The translations under genes were made by a program, and so were the position numbers. Below, one piece after another: positions 51,337 through 60,689 of a stretch of 64,000 nt of DNA (its first letter is position 1; every line of letters begins with the position of its first letter). The stretch covers positions 40,344-104,343 of the forward strand of contig CALVRC010000004.1 in assembly GCA_944358445.1 (NCBI GenBank). Reading direction: 5' to 3'. Under the pieces are notes generated by a model. It ran no database searches, was not told the DNA's origin, and worked only from the letters and a program-made list of their open reading frames with translations. The DNA comes from an uncultured Bacilli bacterium. GTDB taxonomy: Bacteria > Bacillota_I > Bacilli_A > RF39 > UBA660.

Positions 51337-52761
51337 ATGAATAAAAGATTAAACAGAACTAATAGGAATTATATAATAGCCGGATTATGTATGATATTAG
51401 TAATAATGGGAGTAGGGTATGCAGCATTCCAATCACAATTAAAAATATCAGGAACATCAAATATAGCAAGTAACTTCTTAGTAAAAATAACTGATATACA
51501 GAGTAGCGTACAGAGTGGACAGGCAAGTGATGCAGAGGCACCAACACATACAGATACAACGGCAACATTTAAAACAAATTTAGTCTCACCAGGAGACTCA
51601 ATGAAATATGATATTACAGTAGAAAATCAGGGTAATATTGATGCAGTACTTGAAAGTATAGAAATAAATGATGGAAATAATCCAGCAATTACATTCCAAA
51701 CATCTGGAATAGAAAATGGAGATGAATTACAAGTATCTCAAAGTGATGTTTTAACAGTAATCGTAAGTTATGATAGTAATGTAACTTCTCAGCCAGAAAA
51801 TACAAGTTCAATAATAACAGTAACCTTAAATTATAAACAAAAAGATGGAACCGGAGGAATAACACCGGGAGGAGACCAAACAATAGGAGGACAAGAAGTA
51901 GAAATAGTTGAAAGTGGAGATGGACTTTATAAAGACACATATGAAGAAGGAAGATTAATATATAGAGGACAAAATCCAAATAACTATATAACATTCAATG
52001 ATGAAACATGGAGAATCATAGCAAAAGAAACCGATGGAACATATAAAATAATTAGAAATGATGTATTACCATACCGACCATTTGATGAAGCAAATCACCG
52101 AAATACAGAAAATAATTCATATTGTGATGATCCACGTTACGGTTGTGGAGTATATGCAGCAGTTGATGGAACATTTTCATCACAAAGTGGATCACAAAGT
52201 GGAACAGTAACTGAAGATTCAAGTATAAAAATATATTTAAATGATGATTATTATGTAAATAATATAAATAGTACAGCTAAAGGACAAATGACTTCTCATT
52301 TATTTAATATAGGGGTAGTAGAATGGTTAGACCAAAGTGGAGCCGAAGCAGATAGTATAGAAAAAAATATAGCAGGAGAGAAAAAGTACCAATGGACAGG
52401 AAATGTCGGACTAGTCAACGTATCAGATATATTAAGAGCAAGTATCAATCCACCTTGTACATCTTGTACATCTGTAGCAAATAACGTGTTTGAAAGTGGC
52501 ACATCGAATTGTGATTCAAACTATTTATTTGAAATCCCGGATATGACAGCATATTGGACAATAAATGCTGTTTCTTACGAGTCTGGTGGCGGTTCTTATG
52601 ATGCTTGGTATGCTTTTCGAGATAGTGGTGGTGTTGGCGTAGATTCCTATCGCGCCTATGCTGGCGGCTACCTTTTTGCTCCCCTCCCAGTAGTCTTCTT
52701 AAAATCTAGTACTACTTTGTCTGGAAGTGGAACTTCAGAAGACCCATTTACAATAGTCTGA
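51337..52761 (+). CDS. Secreted surface protein with SipW-dependent-type N-terminus
   Basis: 474 aa from the ATG at 51337, 7 nt after AAAGGAGTG. A hydrophobic signal (YIIAGLCMILVIMGVGYAAF) is followed by SQLKISGTSNI, the pattern of TasA/camelysin-like proteins cleaved by SipW-type signal peptidases. Residues about 60-165 form a beta-sandwich domain (VSPGDSMKYDITVENQG), then a low-complexity linker (GGITPGGDQTIGG) and a C-terminal module of a repeated surface-protein family (LYKDTYEEGRLIYRGQNP; ITFNDETWRIIAKETDG; end LSGSGTSEDPFTIV). No LPxTG. Codons end in A far more than in neighbours, suggesting acquired origin. The remnant at 63072 has the same end module. Confidence 0.75.
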   Translation: MNKRLNRTNRNYIIAGLCMILVIMGVGYAAFQSQLKISGTSNIASNFLVKITDIQSSVQSGQASDAEAPTHTDTTATFKTNLVSPGDSMKYDITVENQGNIDAVLESIEINDGNNPAITFQTSGIENGDELQVSQSDVLTVIVSYDSNVTSQPENTSSIITVTLNYKQKDGTGGITPGGDQTIGGQEVEIVESGDGLYKDTYEEGRLIYRGQNPNNYITFNDETWRIIAKETDGTYKIIRNDVLPYRPFDEANHRNTENNSYCDDPRYGCGVYAAVDGTFSSQSGSQSGTVTEDSSIKIYLNDDYYVNNINSTAKGQMTSHLFNIGVVEWLDQSGAEADSIEKNIAGEKKYQWTGNVGLVNVSDILRASINPPCTSCTSVANNVFESGTSNCDSNYLFEIPDMTAYWTINAVSYESGGGSYDAWYAFRDSGGVGVDSYRAYAGGYLFAPLPVVFLKSSTTLSGSGTSEDPFTIV

Positions 52762-52798
52762 ATGACGGACAGTTTTAAAAGAGCAAGTAAATACAAGG

Positions 52799-52848
52799 AA
52801 AAATAGACTAAAATGTACGTCCAGTGATGTACATTTTGGTCTATTTTT
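52799..52848 (+). terminator. Long-stem terminator after the surface-protein gene
   Basis: A 20-bp stem (52799-52818 with 52829-52848, one G-T pair) and a 10-nt loop, flanked by A and T tracts; bidirectional in principle. Confidence 0.85.
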
Positions 52849-52950
52849 AATATTGGAGTAACAAATATTAAAATTTAAAATGATTTGGTGATTATAATTA
52901 TAAAAAAAGCATGAAAAGTAATGTTTTAATATAAATTGTAATTACAAATT

Positions 52951-52981
52951 AAACTAGTATGTAAGAAATATACTAGTTTTT
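52951..52981 (+). terminator. Hairpin with T tract
   Basis: AAACTAGTAT (52951-52960) pairs perfectly with ATACTAGTTT (52970-52979). It acts in the convergent region together with the sortase terminator. Confidence 0.65.
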
Positions 52982-52983
52982 AA

Positions 52984-53006
52984 ATGAAAAAAAGCCAAAT
53001 GGCTTT
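52984..53006 (-). terminator. Sortase gene terminator
   Basis: On the minus strand AAAGCC-ATTT-GGCTTT followed by T7; it overlaps the sortase stop codon. Confidence 0.8.
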
Positions 53007-53835
53007 ATAAAGTTTTATTATTATTTAAATTATATTCATATACTGGTGTTACTTTGGTGTAAACAGAAAATCTATTATTTCCTGATATGGCGCTTCCTCT
53101 ATCAGGACAGCACTCTAATATAATTACTTGATCATCTGGAGATACTTGAACATCTGAAACAAAATTAGAAGCATTTTTATTATTATTCATATCTTGTAAG
53201 AATGCATCTTGATTTTCATAGTCAAATTCTTGAGTAGTACCATCTTCTTCTAAAGCAGCAAAAACATCTAATTCATAAACACCTTTTTCTGTGTATAAAG
53301 TATAAGTTTTATTTTGGTCATAAAATGCTTGTCCTTGATTTTGATATTCAGTTAAATCACCAAACATATTTGCTCCAAATAAATTATGTCCCCAAATTCT
53401 ACTTACTTGATTGTTCATATCTTTATCATTTTGGTGGTCTAAAAATACTGTTCCAGAAACGCTATAATTTCCATCTAAGGTATGTTTAAGGTAATAATCT
53501 TCTTCTTCTCTAGAATTAGTTTCAGCAATAGGGAAAGCAGTGCCATCTGGTTTTTCTAAGATTCCCCATGCGTTTGGATATGTGGCTTGTAATTCAGCTA
53601 CATCATATTTTGGTGTATATTCTTCTATTATTTCAGGAGTTGCTTCGTTTGTATCAATTACGTCATCTTTTACAACAACTTGTTCGATTATATCATTATT
53701 TACTTCAGTGCCTTGAACCTGACTTAAAATGGTAATACCAAATTTTCCGGCTCCAATTAAAGCTAAAGCAAGTCCACCTGCTACTAAAATTTTACTTAAT
53801 GTACTTGATTTTTTTCTATCTACTTTATAAGACAT
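53005..53835 (-). CDS. Class B-like sortase
   Basis: 276 aa. N-terminal membrane anchor at about residues 14-35, acidic spacer, then a sortase barrel: ATYPNAWGILEKPDGTAFPI, YYLKHTLDGNYSVSGTVFLD, catalytic His in RIWGHNLFGANMFGDL, and ILECCPDRGS with the catalytic Cys, followed by NNRFSVYTKV with the Arg. The spacing fits class B enzymes, which cross-link special substrates (haem proteins, pilins) to the wall. The TLxTC box is altered to ILECC. No sorting-signal protein is seen nearby; the substrate must be elsewhere. Confidence 0.85.
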   Translation of the reverse strand: MSYKVDRKKSSTLSKILVAGGLALALIGAGKFGITILSQVQGTEVNNDIIEQVVVKDDVIDTNEATPEIIEEYTPKYDVAELQATYPNAWGILEKPDGTAFPIAETNSREEEDYYLKHTLDGNYSVSGTVFLDHQNDKDMNNQVSRIWGHNLFGANMFGDLTEYQNQGQAFYDQNKTYTLYTEKGVYELDVFAALEEDGTTQEFDYENQDAFLQDMNNNKNASNFVSDVQVSPDDQVIILECCPDRGSAISGNNRFSVYTKVTPVYEYNLNNNKTL

Positions 53836-53985
53836 TTTTTCACCTCTATATTAATTGTACCATTTTATTGAAAAAAAGTAAAAAAAGAAGGAAATTCATA
53901 ATAAATGTTGTATATATATTATAAAAGCGACTTTAAATGACAAAAAGAATATTCCTTTTAATTTAGAATTATTTTAGGTGATGGT

Positions 53986-54435
53986 ATGAAAAAATATTTA
54001 TTTCCAGTAACGGTTTCTTTAATTATAGGAATAGGAATGGCATATTTTATTATTAGACAGTATGAAGATATGCCGGCTTTGGCAGTTTCTTCCGAAGCTG
54101 AGACTTTATATTATATTCAAAGGGGTGTTTATTCTGATTTAGATAGTATGAAAGATAATATGAAAGATTTTACTCATTATATTTATAGTGTTGAGAATAA
54201 TCAATATTATGCATATATTGGAATTACTACTAGTAAGGAAAATGCTTTAAAAATTCAAAATTATTATAAGTCGGTTGGTTATGATACGTTTTTAAAGGAT
54301 AAGATAACAGATAACAAAGATTTTATTAATATTTTAAGGCAGTATGATGAGTTACTTTCTAAAACGGATGATAGTGAGTCAATTAAGGTAATTTGTAATC
54401 AGGTTTTAGCAAAATATGAGGAGTTGGTTGAATGA
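53986..54435 (+). CDS. Membrane-anchored SPOR-like protein
   Basis: 149 aa. One membrane segment at residues about 4-23, then a short outer domain with SPOR-like layout (LYYIQRGVYSDLDSMKDNM; YAYIGITTSKENALKIQNYY; KSVGYDTFLKD). SPOR domains bind denuded glycan at the septum; similar anchored proteins act at division or engulfment. Located directly before radC in the morphogenesis cluster, overlapping it by 4 nt (ATGA). Assignment rests on pattern and context. Confidence 0.65.
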   Translation: MKKYLFPVTVSLIIGIGMAYFIIRQYEDMPALAVSSEAETLYYIQRGVYSDLDSMKDNMKDFTHYIYSVENNQYYAYIGITTSKENALKIQNYYKSVGYDTFLKDKITDNKDFINILRQYDELLSKTDDSESIKVICNQVLAKYEELVE

Positions 54436-55112
54436 ATGTTAAGATGAAAGATATTCCTGAGTTAGAAAGACCTAGGGAAAGATTAATTAATGTTGGTGTA
54501 GAAAATTTAAGTGATGAGGAGTTACTTTCAATTATTTTGAAAGTAGGAACTAAAGATATGTCTGTTCAAAATTTATCATCATATATATTAAGTAAGTTAA
54601 ATGGAATTGAGAATTTAAAGAATATAAATTATCATGAAATTAATAAAATTAAGGGGATAGGTAAGGCTAAAGCTTGTATGTTTGTTGCTTTAGCAGAAAT
54701 AGGAAAAAGAATGAATAGGAAGGTTGTTTCATTAAATGGAATAAGGTTAAATACACCTTTAAAAATATTTGATTTTTATAAAACTAAGGTTAATAATTTT
54801 CAAGAAGAATTTTACTGTATTTATTTAGATGCTTCTAAAAAAGTAATTGAAGAAAAATTACTTTTTATTGGAACTGTAAATTATAGTTTAGTTCATCCAA
54901 GAGATATATTTAAAGAAGCTTATTTATTAAATGCGACTGGGATAATTTGTGTTCATAATCATCCAAGTGGTGAGGTGAAACCTAGTAAGGAAGATATAAG
55001 TTTAACTAATAGGTTAAAAGAGATTGGGCTACTTTTAGGAATTAAGGTGATTGATCATATTATTATAGGTGATGATAGGTATTATAGTTTTTTAGAAAAT
55101 GGTAAAATGTAG
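54432..55112 (+). CDS. radC: RadC/JAMM-domain protein
   Basis: 226 aa. N-terminal helix-hairpin-helix region (PRERLINVGVENLSDEELLSIIL, INKIKGIGKAKACM) and a C-terminal JAMM metalloprotease-fold domain with VHNHPSGEVKPSKEDI. Named DNA repair protein, although its role is unsettled. In Bacillus it precedes mreBCD, and here mreC and mreD follow, so synteny is conserved apart from the absent mreB. Confidence 0.93.
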   Translation: MNVKMKDIPELERPRERLINVGVENLSDEELLSIILKVGTKDMSVQNLSSYILSKLNGIENLKNINYHEINKIKGIGKAKACMFVALAEIGKRMNRKVVSLNGIRLNTPLKIFDFYKTKVNNFQEEFYCIYLDASKKVIEEKLLFIGTVNYSLVHPRDIFKEAYLLNATGIICVHNHPSGEVKPSKEDISLTNRLKEIGLLLGIKVIDHIIIGDDRYYSFLENGKM

Positions 55113-55158
55113 TTGGCTTTATCTTTAAAATGTATTATAATTTTAATGGGTGATGGCT

Positions 55159-56007
55159 ATGTATAATAAAAGACGATTTGATAAAAGATATTTATTTATA
55201 TTGGTAGTTGTAGCTATTGCTTTAGTTTTAGTTGTTTTAGCATTTTCATTACAAAAAGACCGTGATTTAAATCCTATTGAAAAAGTTGCGAAAGATACTA
55301 TAACAGTAGTTTTAAAAGTTGTTTCAGCTCCTTTTAATTTTGTTCATGATACTGTAGATTCTATAATAGAAAAAAATAATTTATATGAGAAGTATAAGGA
55401 ACTTAAAAATAAAGAGGAACAAATAGATTCTGTTGTATCACAAAATGATAATTTAAGGGATGAGGTTAATAAACTTAAGGATACTTTAAATTTAAATACT
55501 ATTTTGAGCGATAAAGTTTATATGAATGCAACAGTTGTTACCCGTAATATTGGTTATTGGTATGATGAGGTAACGATTGATAAAGGAAGTAAGAACGGTA
55601 TTGAGAAAGGTATGGCGGTGGTTAATCCTAAGGGGTTAGTCGGACAAATTACTAAGGTTAGCAATTATTCTAGTACAGTAAAATTACTTTCTAATGAAAA
55701 TATGAGTGATAAAATAAGTGTTAAAATTAAAGTGGCTGATAAATATGTATATGGTTTAATTTCTCAGTATGATTCAAAAACTAATACTTATACAGTTGAG
55801 GGTATTAGTGAAAATGTGGATATTGAGGAAGGGGCAGATGTTGTTACTACAGGTATGGGAACTATTTTTCCAAGTGGACTTATGGTAGGAAAGGTAAATA
55901 AAGTTACAACAGATAATTTTGATTTATCTAAAGTGGTAGAGGTTCAGGCATCAGTTAATTTTGATGATTTGGATTATCTTACTGTTTTAAAGAGGAAGAC
56001 TGAATGA
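55159..56007 (+). CDS. mreC: Rod-shape protein MreC
   Basis: 282 aa (ATG 55159; GTG 55150 and ATG 55153 are alternatives). Basic N-terminus, membrane segment at about residues 10-33, coiled coil about 70-115 (NLYEKYKELKNKEEQID), then the beta-sandwich domain with TRNIGYWYDEVTIDKGSKNGI and VNPKGLVGQI. Periplasm-side scaffold of the elongasome. Overlaps mreD by 4 nt. Confidence 0.93.
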   Translation: MYNKRRFDKRYLFILVVVAIALVLVVLAFSLQKDRDLNPIEKVAKDTITVVLKVVSAPFNFVHDTVDSIIEKNNLYEKYKELKNKEEQIDSVVSQNDNLRDEVNKLKDTLNLNTILSDKVYMNATVVTRNIGYWYDEVTIDKGSKNGIEKGMAVVNPKGLVGQITKVSNYSSTVKLLSNENMSDKISVKIKVADKYVYGLISQYDSKTNTYTVEGISENVDIEEGADVVTTGMGTIFPSGLMVGKVNKVTTDNFDLSKVVEVQASVNFDDLDYLTVLKRKTE

Positions 56008-56486
56008 AAGCATTGATTTTAGTTATCTCTTTTTTACTAGAGGGAATTGTTTCTAATTTTGTACCGATTAATGGATTTTTTGCCCCACTTTTTACTTTAA
56101 TTGCTTTAATTATCATTTATCCACTTTTTGACGAAGCGACAGAATATTATAAATATGCTTTTGTTACTGGACTTGTATATGACTTATTTTATACTGATAC
56201 GATTATTTTTCATGCTATTATTTTTTGCTTTATGGCATTTTTGATTTCAAAACTTAATTTAGTTTTGAGTGATAATTATGTAAATGTACTTGTAATAATG
56301 GCTATATGTATTTTAATTTATAGAATTGTAACTTATGGTTTTTTAGTACTTGTAAGTAGTGTTTCTTTTGATTTTATTGCTTTAATTATGAGTGTGTTAA
56401 AATCACTTATTATTAATTTAATTTATAGTGTTATTATATTTTTTGTGGTTAAGAGATTTCAAAAAAAGTCAAAATATAAATTTTAA
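56004..56486 (+). CDS. mreD: Rod-shape protein MreD
   Basis: 160 aa with about five membrane segments (LLEGIVSNFVPINGF, LVYDLFYTD). Size, topology and position after mreC identify it. Membrane partner of MreC in cell elongation. A terminator follows directly, so minC/minD, which come next in Bacillus, are not linked here. Confidence 0.88.
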   Translation: MKALILVISFLLEGIVSNFVPINGFFAPLFTLIALIIIYPLFDEATEYYKYAFVTGLVYDLFYTDTIIFHAIIFCFMAFLISKLNLVLSDNYVNVLVIMAICILIYRIVTYGFLVLVSSVSFDFIALIMSVLKSLIINLIYSVIIFFVVKRFQKKSKYKF

Positions 56487-56508
56487 TACCTTTTGAGGTA
56501 TTTTTTTC
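56485..56508 (+). terminator. mreD terminator
   Basis: AATACC (56485-56490) pairs with GGTATT (56497-56502), then T7; overlaps the stop codon. Confidence 0.8.
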
Positions 56509-56572
56509 TTGTTTTTATTTATAAAAAGTGTTAATATTATTTATAATATATTTGAAGTTTGGAGTGGGTTTT

Positions 56573-58036
56573 ATGAGAGAAGTAACTTACGATGACTTGA
56601 TGAAGAATGTGATGGGGTATATTGAGAATGAAAAAGAAATATGTATGATATCTAAGGCTTTTGATTGTGCAAAGAAATTACATGAGGGCCAGAAGCGACA
56701 AAGTGGTGAAGATTATATTGTGCATCCACTTTCTGTCGCTTTTATTTTATCTGAGATGAAAGCAGATAGTGATACTATTTGTGCGGGACTTTTACATGAT
56801 ACTATTGAAGATACTAAAATAACTAAAGAAAAAATAAAAGATGAATTTAATGAGACGATTGTAAATTTAGTTGATGGGGTTACTAAGATTAGTAAGATGA
56901 ATTTTTCATCTAGAGAAGAAGAGGTAGCGACTAATACTAGAAAGATTATTACTAGTTTGGAAGAAGATGTAAGAATTATCATTATTAAACTAGCAGATAG
57001 ATTACATAATATGAGAACATTGCAATTTAAAAGTGAGTTTAAACAAAAAGAAAATGCCTTGGAGACTATGGAAATTTTTGTTCCTTTAGCTTATTATTTA
57101 GGAGCATATCAAATTAAATCAGAACTTGAAGATTTATCTCTTTATTATTTAAAGCCGGATGTTTACAATACTATTGATTATATACTTAAATCTATTAAGA
57201 TGGATGCTGATAAGGTTATTAATAAAACTTTGGAGGATATTGGAAATATTTTAACTGATAATAATATACCTTTTGAACATAAGCAGAGGGTTAAAAGTAT
57301 ATATGGATTATATAAACAAATGCATAGAGGTAAAAAAATAATAGATGTTCATGATTTACTTGCTATTAAAATTATGGTTGATAGTGTGAAAGATTGTTAT
57401 TTATCTTTAGGATTAATTCATAGTGTTTATCCACCAATTAATAGTAAGTTTAAGGATTATATTGCAAGTCCAAAAACTAATATGTATCAATCTTTACATA
57501 CAACTGTATTTGGTCCAGATGATTATTTTGTACAAATGCAGATAAGGACTTATGATATGGAAAAGATTAATACGTATGGGTTAACTGCTTATTGGGAGTT
57601 AAATAAAAGTAATGCGGATACAAGTATGCAGAATGATCTAAAAAAACATTTTCAGTTTTTCAAGTCGATTGCTGAGTTAAATACAATGACAGCTGATAAT
57701 AGTGAATTTGTCAATATGGTTAAAAAGGAACTATTTGATCAAATGATACATGTTTATACAACAGAAGGAAACGTTATTGAGCTTCCTAATGGTAGTACAC
57801 CTATTGATTTTGCTTATAAATTAGGATCTAACGTTGGTAATACAATGGTAGGAGCTTTAGTTAATGATGAGACGGTTGATGTTGATTATAAGCTGAATAA
57901 TAAAGATATAGTTAAAATTTTAACCGATGTTAATTCTCGCGGGCCTAGATTAGAGTGGCAGGGGAAAGCTAAGACTATGAGAGCTAAAAAGTTAATTAAG
58001 GAATTTAATACTCACTGTAATTTACAAAGTAATTAG
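56573..58036 (+). CDS. Short Rel/SpoT-family (p)ppGpp synthetase-hydrolase, copy 2
   Basis: 487 aa from the ATG at 56573 (GGAGTGGG upstream; 56528 is rejected). Same layout as the copy at 12704: HD domain with LLHDTIEDTKI, synthetase with KFKDYIASPKTNMYQSLHTT, TGS domain (TTEGNVIELPNGSTPIDFAYKL), then about 35 residues and the end. The block FKSEFKQKENALETMEIFVP is identical in the two proteins. Like copy 1 it lacks the ribosome-sensing C-terminal half. Its last 32 nt overlap the convergent murF. Confidence 0.88.
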   Translation: MREVTYDDLMKNVMGYIENEKEICMISKAFDCAKKLHEGQKRQSGEDYIVHPLSVAFILSEMKADSDTICAGLLHDTIEDTKITKEKIKDEFNETIVNLVDGVTKISKMNFSSREEEVATNTRKIITSLEEDVRIIIIKLADRLHNMRTLQFKSEFKQKENALETMEIFVPLAYYLGAYQIKSELEDLSLYYLKPDVYNTIDYILKSIKMDADKVINKTLEDIGNILTDNNIPFEHKQRVKSIYGLYKQMHRGKKIIDVHDLLAIKIMVDSVKDCYLSLGLIHSVYPPINSKFKDYIASPKTNMYQSLHTTVFGPDDYFVQMQIRTYDMEKINTYGLTAYWELNKSNADTSMQNDLKKHFQFFKSIAELNTMTADNSEFVNMVKKELFDQMIHVYTTEGNVIELPNGSTPIDFAYKLGSNVGNTMVGALVNDETVDVDYKLNNKDIVKILTDVNSRGPRLEWQGKAKTMRAKKLIKEFNTHCNLQSN

Positions 58037-59306
58037 TAATATTTTCTAATTTTAAACTTCTAGATGCTTTAATTAAAATTAAAGTGTCTTTTATTTGTAT
58101 TTGTTTTAAATAATTTATGGTTTCTTGGAAGTTATTAAAATGATTAGAATTTGAATATTTTATTTTTTTCATTTCTTTTCCTATTAAAATTACTTGTTTG
58201 TTATCTATTTGATTTAATAAATTTGGTATTTTTTGATGAATTTTAGTACTGAATTTTCCGAGTTCTTTTATATCTCCTAAAATTAAAAGTTTTTTTTGTT
58301 TTTCTTTTTTTATTATGTTTAATACTCCAGTTAAAGATTCTAATGAGGAATTATAACAGTCATTTATAATGGTATTATTATTTTTATCTTTTAGAATATT
58401 CATGCGCATATTAAAACTTTGAAAGTTTTTAAGAGTATTTATAATATCATTTATATCAATATTTAAATATAGACCAATATTTATGGCAATTAAAACATTA
58501 CTTATGAGGTGTGATGGTAAGTTTATTTTTATTTGATATGTATGATTATTAATATTAATGTTAAAGCTTGATGAATATAAATTTGATTTTAAATTATAAG
58601 CTATTAAGTCATTATTTTCATTAAAACCACTTTTTATTGCGTATTCATGTTTTAATAATTCATCGTCTCCATTTACAAATAATGGTCCTTTTAATCCTTC
58701 TTTTATTTCTAATTTTGCTTTTAATATATTTTCTTTACTTCCTAAGTTTCCTATATGAGATGAACCAATATTGGTAATTACAGCTATATTGGGAGTTACC
58801 ATTTTAGATAGGTATTTTATTTCATTTAAATGATTCATTCCCATTTCAATGATGGCTATTTCATCATTTTTATCTAAATCAAATATAGTGAGTGGAACAC
58901 CAATGTGGTTGTTATAGTTTTTTTTATTTTGATGACATTTATATTTTTTACTTAGAATACTATATATTAATTCTCTAGTTGTAGTTTTTCCAACACTTCC
59001 TGTGATGGCAATTACTTTGGGATTGTATATTTTTCTAATGTATGAGGCTAATTCACCTAATACTTTTATCATATTTTGAACTAATATGGTAGGAGTATTA
59101 CATGTTTTTTTTCTATTTACTATTATTAGTGAAGCACCATTTTTAATTGCTTCTTCAATATATTTATGACCATTATTCAAGGCTATAAAACAGTCATTTT
59201 TTTTGACTTCTTTACTATTGGTTTTAAATTTATTGATTTTAAAATTTAAATCAATTTTGTTTATTAAACTTCCTTTTGTTATATTTAAAATTTCTAAAAT
59301 ATGCAT
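58005..59306 (-). CDS. murF: UDP-MurNAc-tripeptide:D-Ala-D-Ala ligase MurF
   Basis: 433 aa from the ATG at 59306 (AGGTGA upstream on the minus strand; a GTG at 59315 is rejected). Mur-ligase motifs: ATP site ITGSVGKTTTRELI, KNYNNHIGVPLTI, IEMGMNHLNEI, NIGSSHIGNLGS, and C-terminal ILGDIKELGKFS. It adds D-Ala-D-Ala to the muropeptide in the cytoplasm. Convergent with rel copy 2, with a 32-nt overlap of coding ends and no room for a separate terminator. Confidence 0.93.
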   Translation of the reverse strand: MHILEILNITKGSLINKIDLNFKINKFKTNSKEVKKNDCFIALNNGHKYIEEAIKNGASLIIVNRKKTCNTPTILVQNMIKVLGELASYIRKIYNPKVIAITGSVGKTTTRELIYSILSKKYKCHQNKKNYNNHIGVPLTIFDLDKNDEIAIIEMGMNHLNEIKYLSKMVTPNIAVITNIGSSHIGNLGSKENILKAKLEIKEGLKGPLFVNGDDELLKHEYAIKSGFNENNDLIAYNLKSNLYSSSFNININNHTYQIKINLPSHLISNVLIAINIGLYLNIDINDIINTLKNFQSFNMRMNILKDKNNNTIINDCYNSSLESLTGVLNIIKKEKQKKLLILGDIKELGKFSTKIHQKIPNLLNQIDNKQVILIGKEMKKIKYSNSNHFNNFQETINYLKQIQIKDTLILIKASRSLKLENITNYFVNYSEY

Positions 59307-59392
59307 TTTTATCACCTAAAATAATATATGTATATGCCTATAAGTTGTTCTAAAATTAATTATAATTAAATAATTTATTATAGGTGATTATG

Positions 59393-59950
59393 ATGGCAAA
59401 AAAGAGTTTGAAAAAAGTTAGTTTGATAAGTAAGTTCTTTAGTAAGTTTTTGGTATGTGTTGTTTTGCTTTTGGGAATTTTAATTGCTTTAAAAGCAAGC
59501 CCTAGTTTAAGGGAAGGATTATATAAGTATGTTTTTCAAGATCATTTTAGTTTTGCTGAGGTGAATGCGGTTTATGAAAAATTATTTGGTTCCTCATTAC
59601 CCCTTACTGGAACGGATAGAACAGCTTTAGTTTCTAGTACTAAAATAGAATATGAAGATAGTAAAGATTATAAAGATGGGGTAGAACTTAAAGTTACTGA
59701 TAATTATGTTATTCCAGTTATTAAAAGTGGGATAGTAGTGTTTGCGGGAGAAAAAGAAGGATATGGTAATACTGTTATTATCCAGCAGGGTGATGGAATT
59801 GAAGTTTGGTATGGAAATATTAAAGATATAAAAGTAGAGATGTATGATTATTTAAAAACAGGTGATATTTTAGGGGAGACTAATGGTTCAAAAATGTATT
59901 TAGTATTTACTAAAGATGGAAAGAGGCTAGATTATAAGAAATATATTTAA
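59393..59950 (+). CDS. spoIVFA: SpoIVFA-like degenerate M23 protein
   Basis: 185 aa from the ATG at 59393. Basic N-terminus, membrane segment at about residues 18-40, then a LytM-fold domain (SGIVVFAGEKEGYGNTVIIQ, YGNIKDI, YLKTGDILGET) in which the zinc His residues of active M23 peptidases are missing. This is the form of SpoIVFA, the inhibitor/anchor of the SpoIVFB protease. The next genes spoIVFB-rplU-prp-rpmA reproduce the Bacillus order. It could also be a general elongasome LytM regulator, but context favours SpoIVFA. Confidence 0.78.
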   Translation: MAKKSLKKVSLISKFFSKFLVCVVLLLGILIALKASPSLREGLYKYVFQDHFSFAEVNAVYEKLFGSSLPLTGTDRTALVSSTKIEYEDSKDYKDGVELKVTDNYVIPVIKSGIVVFAGEKEGYGNTVIIQQGDGIEVWYGNIKDIKVEMYDYLKTGDILGETNGSKMYLVFTKDGKRLDYKKYI

Positions 59951-60677
59951 AGTTCATCTTTTTTATTATTTTGTAGCATTTATTTCGGTAATTACTGGTC
60001 ATTTTAAGGGGTTTATTTTATTTAGTTTGATTGTTGTTATACATGAGATTGGACATGTTTTGATGGGAGTTATATTTAAATGGAATATTGAAAAAGTTAT
60101 ATTACTTCCATTTGGAGCTTTGACAATTTTCAATGAGGATTTAAATAGAAGAATGTTTGAAGAATTTTTAATTGTTATAATGGGACCTTTATTTCAAATT
60201 ATTTTTACTTATTTATTTTATTTTTTTACTAATTCGAATGATGTTTTATATTATAGTTTTTCTATTTTGATTTTTAATTTACTTCCTATTTTTCCTTTGG
60301 ATGGTTCTAAAATATTGAATTTGTTTTTCAATAAATTTACTAGTTTTAAAAGAAGTCATACTTTGATTATTATAATTTCTATTTTATTAATGCTTTTTTT
60401 ATTTATAAGTAGTGACTTTAATTTAATCTTATTTTTAATTTTAACTTTTTTATTTTTTAAGGTTTGTGAGGAGATTAAAAATCATGAAAGTTTGTTTAAT
60501 AGGTTTTTATTAGAAAGGTTTTTAAAAGATTATCGTTTTAAAAAAATTAAAAAAATTAATTCTCTTAATATGGATGAAATGAAAAGAGATTATAATCATT
60601 TGTTTTATGATGGGGTAAGGTATATTTCTGAAAGAGAAAATCTAAGGAAAAGGTTTGACTTTAAAGGAAAATTGTGA
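59934..60677 (+). CDS. spoIVFB: SpoIVFB-like site-2 membrane metalloprotease (M50)
   Basis: About 247 aa. The TTG at 60027 would cut off the conserved N-terminus; upstream the frame reads KVHLFYYFVAFISVITGHFKG, matching the beginning of SpoIVFB. No ATG, GTG or TTG exists between the stop at 59928 and 60027; ATA at 59934 is 7 nt after AAGAGG (ATT at 59931 is the alternative). Catalytic HEIGH motif in VVIHEIGHVLMG, the third zinc ligand in LLPIFPLDGSKIL, six membrane segments and no CBS domain. In Bacillus it cleaves pro-sigma-K in the mother cell. It overlaps spoIVFA by 17 nt. Confidence 0.83.
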   Translation: MRNIFKVHLFYYFVAFISVITGHFKGFILFSLIVVIHEIGHVLMGVIFKWNIEKVILLPFGALTIFNEDLNRRMFEEFLIVIMGPLFQIIFTYLFYFFTNSNDVLYYSFSILIFNLLPIFPLDGSKILNLFFNKFTSFKRSHTLIIIISILLMLFLFISSDFNLILFLILTFLFFKVCEEIKNHESLFNRFLLERFLKDYRFKKIKKINSLNMDEMKRDYNHLFYDGVRYISERENLRKRFDFKGKL

Positions 60678-60683
60678 TAGAAT
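60655..60683 (+). promoter_or_regulatory. rplU operon promoter
   Basis: TTGACT (60655-60660), 17-nt spacer ending TGA (extended -10), TAGAAT (60678-60683); it lies in the last codons of spoIVFB. Confidence 0.75.
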
Positions 60684-60689
60684 TTGTAA

